DNA from: Chitinophagales bacterium
GTDB taxonomy: Bacteria; Bacteroidota; Bacteroidia; Chitinophagales; Chitinophagaceae
Direction of reading: 5' to 3'
DNA: 8,852 bases
NCBI GenBank assembly: GCA_015654495.1
Contig: JAATGW010000150.1
Span: forward strand, 1 to 8,852
A program made the position numbers and the translations under genes. Of this stretch, positions 1-4,589 are shown piece after piece (position 1 is the stretch's first letter; every line of letters begins with the position of its first letter). The notes beneath the pieces were generated by a model. That model had not been told where the DNA came from, ran no database searches, and saw only the letters and a program-made list of their open reading frames with translations.

Positions 1-20
1 CATGACCGAATTTAGGGAAA

Positions 21-52
21 AACGTTAAACGTTGAACGTTAAACGTTGAACG
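21..52. repeat. Heptanucleotide tandem array AACGTTR, about 4.6 copies
   Basis: The units AACGTTA, AACGTTG, AACGTTA and AACGTTG follow each other without spacing and end in a partial AACG, so the array can also be read as a 14-bp unit repeated 2.3 times. It lies in non-coding DNA directly before the first hairpin unit. The sequence ACCGAATT at 5-12 matches the tail of the hairpin unit at 121-128, which suggests that the repeat region continues beyond the left edge of the window. No function is assigned. Confidence 0.9.
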
Positions 53-300
53 GCTGTTCACCTCTTTCCCAGGGTTGAAACCCTGGGCTATAAAATCATC
101 GTTCCTCCGGAACTACAAAAACCGAATTGTATTGGCTGTTTACCTCGCACCCAGGGCTTCACCCTGGGCTATTGTATTACGTCCCTTCAGGACTAATACC
201 AGTTGTATTTGGCTGTTTACTTCTTACCTCGTTTCCCAGGGTTGAAACCCTGGGCTATAAAATCATCGTTCCTCCGGAACTACAAACCAAATTGTATTTT
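52..300. repeat. Three tandem copies of a two-hairpin unit, REP-like
   Basis: Three units start with GGCTGTT at 52, 134 and 211 and are 82, 77 and 90 bp long. Each contains hairpin A and then hairpin B, 12-13 nt apart. Hairpin A is CCCAGGGTTGAAACCCTGGG at 68-87 and 235-254, and a variant with a CTTCA loop at 150-168. Hairpin B is GTTCCTCCGGAAC at 101-113 and 268-280, and GTCCCTTCAGGAC at 181-193. Units 1 and 3 are identical over 55 bp (65-119 and 232-286). Unit 2 differs mostly in loops and linkers. At the third pair of hairpin B it has changed both partners (T-A to C-G), while the innermost C-G pair has become C-A. A partial fourth unit begins at 301 and turns into the heptad array. The layout resembles repetitive extragenic palindromes that are mobilised by RAYT-type transposases. 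That assignment is inference, because no transposase gene is in the window. Nothing in 1-341 looks protein-coding. Confidence 0.85.
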
Positions 301-306
301 GCCTTT

Positions 307-341
307 TACTTCTTACTTCTTACCTCGTACTTCCTACTTCA
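307..341 (-). repeat. Heptad array (minus strand RRAAGTA-like, 5 copies) abutting a stop codon
   Basis: Read on the minus strand, the stop codon TGA at 344-342 is followed at once by TGAAGTA, GGAAGTA, CGAGGTA, AGAAGTA and AGAAGTA with no spacer. The last three positions (GTA) are constant. The two-heptad block CGAGGTA-AGAAGTA also occurs inside the third hairpin unit (231-218), so the two repeat types are interleaved. The array would form the first part of the 3' untranslated region of the gene that ends at 342. Confidence 0.85.
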
Positions 342-1484
342 TCAGATTCCTTCCTTCAATTTAATATTCAGTAATATCGAAATGGCCGCATCATTCACGC
401 TCACAGTAAGTTTATGACTTTTGGGATAATTGAACTCGAGGTATTTCTTCATTGTCTGCAAAAATTCGTATTGCGCTTTTTCGAGATTATCGCGGATATT
501 ATTTTTATACCAGCTGAGATTATACACAACGGAATCACCTCTGGTGCGGATATTTACGCGGATTTTTTTATCCTTATTTATAATCGATTCATTTTTGTAA
601 GGAAGAGCGGTTAACGGAAGTAAAATATTTCCTGCTATTTTATTTCCTGCAGCAGTTTGAACAATCTGCGGATCATATTGAAAATGCTCCTGCTCTTTTA
701 TCGCGAGGTATTTCTTTAATCCGTCGAGCTCATGATTAAGTGAAACTGTTCTGTTTCCTGTATTCTCAAAATAGCTGGTCAGAAACTCAAGAATATAAGC
801 AGCTTTTGTTTTAACCGTATCTACCTGGTCACCGCTGCAATTCATTTTGTTTATCTCAACAGAAAGATCACGAAAAATATCACGAACCACATATTGCGAC
901 CCCGCAAGCTTCTCAGAATGTTTCAGACTCAGACTGATTGATTGATTCTCCTCCCGCGCCTGTAGTAAATTCTGATTACTCTTATACCAGTGTTTACCCA
1001 ATACTATGGCAGCCGCCATACAGCCTTCGAACCCAATAGAAATGGCCATAGAAAAAATGGCATTAGGCAAAGGGGCAAGTGTCCTGCGTTTGAATCCGAA
1101 AAATTCCTCCAGAGGCATGATCATCAGCTGATATTGAAAACGGAAACAAAATGCGGTAAGAATTGTAAGCAATAGCCAGCTGAGAAAAAAAGCTACAAAT
1201 TTTCCCCGGAAAAAAAAACGTGGTATGAGCAAATAGATAATGGTATATACATAGGCCATATCGATAAAAGAAGTGGCGAGTACATGCAGAAAAGAAGATA
1301 AAAAATGCAGCCAGTTCGAAACAGGTTGTTCCGTAAAATTATGCCGTGCAAAAAATAATTGTGAAGTATAAAATAAAACCCAAATTGTCCAGAAAGTGAT
1401 ATGCCTGAAATAAACAATGCGCTTTGATCTTGAAAAAATAAATGTTTGAAGATCCATTGGTGAATATGTTTTACTTAATCCCAT
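342..1484 (-). CDS. Membrane LytS-type sensor kinase homologue, probable pseudokinase
   Basis: This 380-residue protein has about four hydrophobic membrane segments (roughly residues 25-45, 62-88, 95-122 and 137-163), a polar helical linker (165-195) and a cytoplasmic part laid out like the His_kinase/HATPase region of LytS/YehU kinases. A conserved-looking landmark is the stretch VSLNHELDGLKKYL near 247-260, which matches the region between the two catalytic boxes in this family. The catalytic motifs are missing. Where PHFLFNxLN is expected, residues 188-212 contain no equivalent histidine. The N-box ENAxKH is replaced by TALPYKNES (292-300), and no GxGL lid is visible. It may act as a signalling partner of the intact kinase that is transcribed divergently from 1684, which is inference. 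The start at 1484 is preferred over the internal Met10 because AAAGGA lies 8 nt upstream. The reading frame is uninterrupted, so divergence is more likely than recent decay. A remote but active kinase cannot be excluded. Confidence 0.8.
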   Translation of the reverse strand: MGLSKTYSPMDLQTFIFSRSKRIVYFRHITFWTIWVLFYTSQLFFARHNFTEQPVSNWLHFLSSFLHVLATSFIDMAYVYTIIYLLIPRFFFRGKFVAFFLSWLLLTILTAFCFRFQYQLMIMPLEEFFGFKRRTLAPLPNAIFSMAISIGFEGCMAAAIVLGKHWYKSNQNLLQAREENQSISLSLKHSEKLAGSQYVVRDIFRDLSVEINKMNCSGDQVDTVKTKAAYILEFLTSYFENTGNRTVSLNHELDGLKKYLAIKEQEHFQYDPQIVQTAAGNKIAGNILLPLTALPYKNESIINKDKKIRVNIRTRGDSVVYNLSWYKNNIRDNLEKAQYEFLQTMKKYLEFNYPKSHKLTVSVNDAAISILLNIKLKEGI

Positions 1485-1492
1485 ACTACGAA

Positions 1493-1498
1493 TCCTTT
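1493..1498 (-). promoter_or_regulatory. Shine-Dalgarno-like AAAGGA deciding the start of the minus-strand gene
   Basis: The minus strand reads AAAGGA, then 8 nt, then the ATG at 1484-1482. Strong Shine-Dalgarno sites are not the rule in Bacteroidota, so a well-spaced match is useful for choosing this ATG over the next in-frame one at 1457-1455. Confidence 0.5.
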
Positions 1499-1549
1499 CA
1501 TATTTGATCTGTACCTATTAAATAATTTATTGTGATATTAAAATAATAG

Positions 1550-1583
1550 TTGACTTTTTAAATAGACTTTAATAGTAAGTTAG
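1550..1583 (+). promoter_or_regulatory. Candidate Bacteroidota-type promoter for the kinase/regulator operon
   Basis: TTG at 1550-1552 is followed 23 nt later by TAAGTTAG at 1576-1583. The known Bacteroidetes consensus is TTTG near -33 and TAnnTTTG near -7, so the -7 element has one mismatch and the -33 element is shorter. The AT-rich surroundings (1510-1590) and the divergent flanking genes fit a promoter region. A start of transcription would fall near 1590. I did not find a convincing promoter for the minus-strand gene in the same 199-bp region. Confidence 0.3.
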
Positions 1584-1585
1584 AA

Positions 1586-1606
1586 TTAAACTCAACTTAA
1601 ACTCAA
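1586..1606 (+). promoter_or_regulatory. 10-bp direct repeat TTAAACTCAA spaced 11 bp, candidate operator
   Basis: TTAAACTCAA occurs at 1586-1595 and again, exactly, at 1597-1606, with one base between the copies. The 11-bp centre-to-centre distance places both copies on the same face of the helix, as with tandem binding sites for a dimeric or cooperative regulator. The site is 78 nt upstream of the kinase ATG and just downstream of the candidate -7 element. It does not match the usual LytTR direct repeat, which has about 21-22 bp between half-site starts. Confidence 0.4.
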
Positions 1607-1683
1607 TGACATTGCTGTGCGCCTTCAAAATCCTGAAGCATTGAAATCGCAGCCTGAATCATGAGAAAACTTACCTGAAAGCT

Positions 1684-2706
1684 ATGTCTGATCTTGAGAA
1701 CAATAGGAGTCATACACTGAAGGTTTTTGAAAAAATTCTCATATTCCTTGTTATACCGGTGTCTGGTTTTTGTATTCCACTGTTATTTGGTGTTTTTTCT
1801 GAACAGACTTCAAAAAAACAAATCTGGTTATACCTTTCAACTATCATTTTAAGCTATGTGATCTGGTATGGTTGTCGCCAGGTTTTTCTTTTCCTGCGCT
1901 TTTCTTCGAAAACCAGTTTCAGTTATAAACGTTATATCCTGCTCTATTCCATTTTTCTCCTCTGCTATAGCTATGGCCTTGTTTTAATTTTCTTTATTCA
2001 GATGAGAACATATCTGTTGACAGAGACCAAATCTCATCAGATCGCGGGCCTTTCCACATTTCTTACAATATTGATTTCAGCCGTATATGAGATCATCCTT
2101 TTGTTTGAAGAGAAAAACCGCCAGCAAATAAATTATTCAGATCTGGAAAGAGCCAAAACACTAACCGAGCTCAATGCGCTGAAATCTAGGATAGAACCTC
2201 ATTTTCTGTTTAATTCCCTTAATACCCTGCAGAATCTTATTTCAGAAGACCGTGATCTTGCACACCAGTTTAACCGGGCCCTTACTGATATCTATCAGCA
2301 AATACTAACAGTTTCCGATAAAAACTATGTATCCGTAAACGACGACCTGGCAATGATGTACAAATATTACGAACTGATATCGATCCGGTTTCCTGAAGCT
2401 ACCCAATTGTCAATCGATATCGAACACTTTGATATGGAGGCAACATTACCTCCTCTTTCGCTGCAGATATTACTTGAAAATGCACTAAAGCATAACAGGT
2501 TTTCAAAAAAAAATCCCTTACAAATCCTGATAGAAATTGACAGAAACTTTATCAGCTTTTCAAACAATAAAACCAAAACTATTCCCGGCATTCAAAAAAC
2601 ACAGAACGGCCTTAAAATTCTGTCGGACCGTTTTCAGATCCTTCAGAATAAAAAAATCGAAATCATCAACGACCAGGGCAGGTTTACAGTAATGCTGCCC
2701 CTGTAA
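1684..2706 (+). CDS. LytS/YehU-type sensor histidine kinase
   Basis: The 340-residue inner-membrane kinase should autophosphorylate on histidine and pass the phosphate to the response regulator encoded 9 nt downstream. Four hydrophobic segments are visible (about residues 16-37, 47-69, 84-107 and 121-141), followed by a charged helical linker (142-168). The His_kinase motif PHFLFNSLN is at 172-180, with His173 as phospho-acceptor. The ATPase N-box LLENALKHN lies at 263-271, with Asn266 as the expected Mg/ATP ligand. The lid is reduced: the usual GxGL is represented by QNGL (307-310), and the fold then ends with NLRERF-like LSDRFQIL (313-320) and MLPL. There is no separate periplasmic or PAS domain, so the signal is probably sensed within or near the membrane. 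The ATG at 1684 follows GAAAG closely and gives a sensible N-terminus before the first membrane helix. A gene for a catalytically degenerate homologue lies divergently upstream. Confidence 0.92.
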   Translation: MSDLENNRSHTLKVFEKILIFLVIPVSGFCIPLLFGVFSEQTSKKQIWLYLSTIILSYVIWYGCRQVFLFLRFSSKTSFSYKRYILLYSIFLLCYSYGLVLIFFIQMRTYLLTETKSHQIAGLSTFLTILISAVYEIILLFEEKNRQQINYSDLERAKTLTELNALKSRIEPHFLFNSLNTLQNLISEDRDLAHQFNRALTDIYQQILTVSDKNYVSVNDDLAMMYKYYELISIRFPEATQLSIDIEHFDMEATLPPLSLQILLENALKHNRFSKKNPLQILIEIDRNFISFSNNKTKTIPGIQKTQNGLKILSDRFQILQNKKIEIINDQGRFTVMLPL

Positions 2707-2715
2707 CCAAAACAT

Positions 2716-3471
2716 ATGAAAGTACTTATCATTGAAGATGAAATCCACAATACCCAGTGGCTTAAAAAACTGCTTCGGGACGCGGACCCCTATATCGAAA
2801 TAACTGCCGAACTCGATACAGTTGAAGACTCCATCAGGTATCTGGAACATGAAAATACTGCCGATATTATTTTTATGGATATCAAATTATCTGACGGACT
2901 CTGCTTTGAAATATTTGAACAGGTAAAGGTTCATATACCCGTGATTTTTATTACTGCCTATGATGAATATGTTATCACCGCGTTGCAGTATAACTGTATG
3001 GACTACCTGCTGAAACCGGTTCAGCTGGAAAAACTTAAAGTCGCTCTTAATAAATACCGGGAAATGGAAACACATTTTCTCAACCGGAATTTCAGGGCGG
3101 TATTTGATCACCTCAAATCCGGCACACCAAAAAAACTGGTTGTGAAACGCGGCTTTGAATTTCAGACTGTGGCCTATTCAGAAATCGCCTATTTTTTTGT
3201 AGAACAGAAAATTGTTTTCTGCGTAGATACTGCCGGTAAGAAATATACCACCGAATGGGCCAATCTTGCAGATGTATATACACTGATTGATAAAAATCAG
3301 TTCTTCCGCGCAAACAGGAAATACATCATCAGTGCCGAATTTGTAAGAAGTTTCAAACATATCGACTTCGGCAAAACCTATGTGGAAATGCAGGTGAAAA
3401 CGCCTGAAGAAATTATCATCAGCCAGGAAAATTCCCAGGTGTTCAGGACCTGGATAAGGAATCTGCATTAG
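2716..3471 (+). CDS. LytTR-family response regulator
   Basis: The 251-residue cytoplasmic DNA-binding regulator starts 9 nt after the kinase stop codon, so the two are almost certainly cotranscribed. The receiver domain (residues 1-118) has the acidic pocket EDE at 7-9, the phospho-acceptor Asp55 in IIFMDIKLSDG, Thr80 in FITAYDE and Lys100 in LLKPV. All key receiver residues are therefore present. A short linker (119-137) leads to the LytTR domain (about 138-251), whose signature is FFRANRKYIIS at 197-207. LytTR domains bind direct repeats in promoters; the target genes here are unknown. The length is normal for AgrA/LytR-type regulators. The last codons and the TAG stop already lie in the phase of the heptad array that continues downstream, which means the end of the gene may have been shaped by the repeat. 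Confidence 0.95.
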   Translation: MKVLIIEDEIHNTQWLKKLLRDADPYIEITAELDTVEDSIRYLEHENTADIIFMDIKLSDGLCFEIFEQVKVHIPVIFITAYDEYVITALQYNCMDYLLKPVQLEKLKVALNKYREMETHFLNRNFRAVFDHLKSGTPKKLVVKRGFEFQTVAYSEIAYFFVEQKIVFCVDTAGKKYTTEWANLADVYTLIDKNQFFRANRKYIISAEFVRSFKHIDFGKTYVEMQVKTPEEIIISQENSQVFRTWIRNLH

Positions 3472-3499
3472 GCAGCAGGCAGTAGACGGTAGGCAGTAG
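3465..3499 (+). repeat. Heptad array GCAGTAG-like, five copies, starting across the regulator stop codon
   Basis: GCATTAG, GCAGCAG, GCAGTAG, ACGGTAG and GCAGTAG follow each other at exactly 7-bp spacing. The first copy contains the final His codon and the TAG stop of the response regulator. The array is in the sense direction of that gene. The 10-bp palindrome CCAGATCTGG (3501-3510) follows it almost directly. Confidence 0.85.
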
Positions 3500-3617
3500 A
3501 CCAGATCTGGAATTCAAAATGAAGTAAACCCTTGCTGGATTTTTGTTGCCAACCGCCAGACAAATAGTTTTTATCTCAATTAACTGTTTATGCAAAAGAT
3601 CCCAGACCAGGCTGACC

Positions 3618-3655
3618 TTTTTTTTAATACTATACTACCTCTTATACTACCTCCT
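3618..3655. repeat. T-run and 12-bp tandem duplicate in the convergent gap
   Basis: Eight T residues at 3618-3625 are followed by ATACTACCTCTT (3632-3643) and ATACTACCTCCT (3644-3655), which are tandem copies with one difference. No convincing stem precedes the T-run, so I do not call it an intrinsic terminator, although the position between convergent genes would suit one. The remainder of 3500-3671 shows no coding potential or known site. Confidence 0.6.
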
Positions 3656-3671
3656 GATTTTCTGAAAACCT

Positions 3672-3699
3672 CTACTGTATACCGCCGACTGTCTACCGT
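3672..3699 (-). repeat. Heptad array at the 3' end of the lipoprotein gene, inverted relative to 3465-3499
   Basis: The minus strand reads ACGGTAG, ACAGTCG, GCGGTAT and ACAGTAG at 7-bp spacing, and one copy (ACGGTAG) is identical to a copy in the plus-strand array at 3486-3492. Between the array and the TAG stop at 3725-3723 lie 23 nt of degenerate, related sequence, and the stop itself sits in GTTAGGCAG, much like the regulator's end. The two arrays therefore face each other across the convergent gap. Confidence 0.75.
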
Positions 3700-3722
3700 C
3701 TTCCCGAATAGCTGCTCCCTGC

Positions 3723-4577
3723 CTAACGTTCGATCACGAGCCTATAGTTTCCAAAATTTCCCGCAGGACTGGTATGATTCAAGGTGATATCAATTGTTTC
3801 TGTACAGGAAAAAACAAAATTGCTATTGCCTACCGATTGCACTGATAAATCAGGAAAGCCCGGATAATCACCATAAATCTGTTTTGGTACTGTAGCAGTA
3901 CCTGTAACAGGATCAATCTGTATAATAACGTTTTTCGCATTGGCAGAAAAAGGAAAAGGTGTTATCAACGTTATCTCATTTGCTCCGGGGCCAGCCACTA
4001 TTTCAACAGTTCCACCATTATTCCCATCCCATTCGTCCAGAGCAATTGTGAATTCTCCCGTCATATTATTCGTGTAGGGGCAAACCACGGTTGCGGTCCA
4101 GTTGAATACACTGTTAAATGCCGGCTGACCTTCGATATCATCTTCTGTATTGGAAATATCATACACACGTCCATCCGTGGTGACAGTCTGGTTATAAAAA
4201 GTGTACTGCGTTCCCGGTTGAATTTCTGAAATAGGAATATCCAGTGCCGTTGCCAGTTCGGCGCCCGTAACAGCGAGCGTAAAAACGGAGTCTGTCACGG
4301 GCACTTCTTTTACCTGTTTCCAATTAGACTCATCCGGATCTGGTCCACCGGCAACTGCATATATGATTACTTTCTGAAGTGCAGATCCCACAGGTCTCAC
4401 TACCACGGATACTGTTGAAGCCGCTGCATCAGATGCATCGAGCAATAAATTTTCAGCTTCCACCAAACCAAGGTAGGAGCCGATCGTATACTGACTTACA
4501 TCCGAGATGAGATCTTCTTTTCTGCATGAAAGGAATACAAGGGAGACTATGCCTGACAGAACGATTATTTTCCGCAT
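3723..4577 (-). CDS. Surface lipoprotein in the third position of a SusCD operon, family not recognised
   Basis: The 284-residue protein begins with a lipoprotein signal (basic MRK, hydrophobic core, lipobox FLSC with Cys18 as lipidation site). CRKED after the lipobox places a lysine and two acids directly behind the cysteine, which in Bacteroidota is associated with export of lipoproteins to the cell surface. The rest looks all-beta: residues about 35-150 resemble a fibronectin/Ig-like fold (strand VSVVVRPVGS, later GTQYTFYNQTVT), and 155-284 form a second beta-rich region with the Asp/Asn/Gly-rich turn DEWDGNNGG (near 181-189) and a closing YRLVIER. Cys167 (VVCPY) and Cys258 (FSCTE) could pair, positions being approximate. 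The gene starts 12 nt after the SusD stop and is the last of the operon. Its position suggests a SusE/SusF-like accessory binding role, but I see no clear homology to those families. Confidence 0.85.
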   Translation of the reverse strand: MRKIIVLSGIVSLVFLSCRKEDLISDVSQYTIGSYLGLVEAENLLLDASDAAASTVSVVVRPVGSALQKVIIYAVAGGPDPDESNWKQVKEVPVTDSVFTLAVTGAELATALDIPISEIQPGTQYTFYNQTVTTDGRVYDISNTEDDIEGQPAFNSVFNWTATVVCPYTNNMTGEFTIALDEWDGNNGGTVEIVAGPGANEITLITPFPFSANAKNVIIQIDPVTGTATVPKQIYGDYPGFPDLSVQSVGNSNFVFSCTETIDITLNHTSPAGNFGNYRLVIER

Positions 4578-4589
4578 GTGAATCTTTTT

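Noticed and set aside
52..300. CRISPR array
   Set aside because: Only three units, the repeats are long and internally palindromic in two places, the linkers are similar to each other rather than unique spacers, and no cas gene is present.
127..417. Open frame of 96 codons on the plus strand across the hairpin repeats
   Set aside because: It translates the tandem repeat units (similar peptide blocks in each copy) and runs into the antisense of the real gene at 342-1484, so it is not a gene.
1547..1584. LytTR binding site formed by ATAGTTGAC and TAAGTTAGA
   Set aside because: The half-site-like sequences are 29 bp apart, not the 21-22 bp typical of LytTR direct repeats.
1606..1678. Two tiny upstream frames (12 codons from 1606, 5 codons from 1661) before the kinase gene
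   Set aside because: They lack a convincing ribosome binding site and their short length makes chance occurrence likely; they are not evidence of a leader peptide attenuator.
3611..3626. Intrinsic terminator at the eight-T run
   Set aside because: Only a 3-bp stem (AGG-CTGA-CCT) precedes the T-run, too weak for a terminator call.
3590..3787. Open frame of 65 codons on the plus strand in the convergent gap
   Set aside because: It crosses the T-run, the 12-bp duplicate and the heptad array and overlaps the end of the lipoprotein gene antisense; no protein-like composition.
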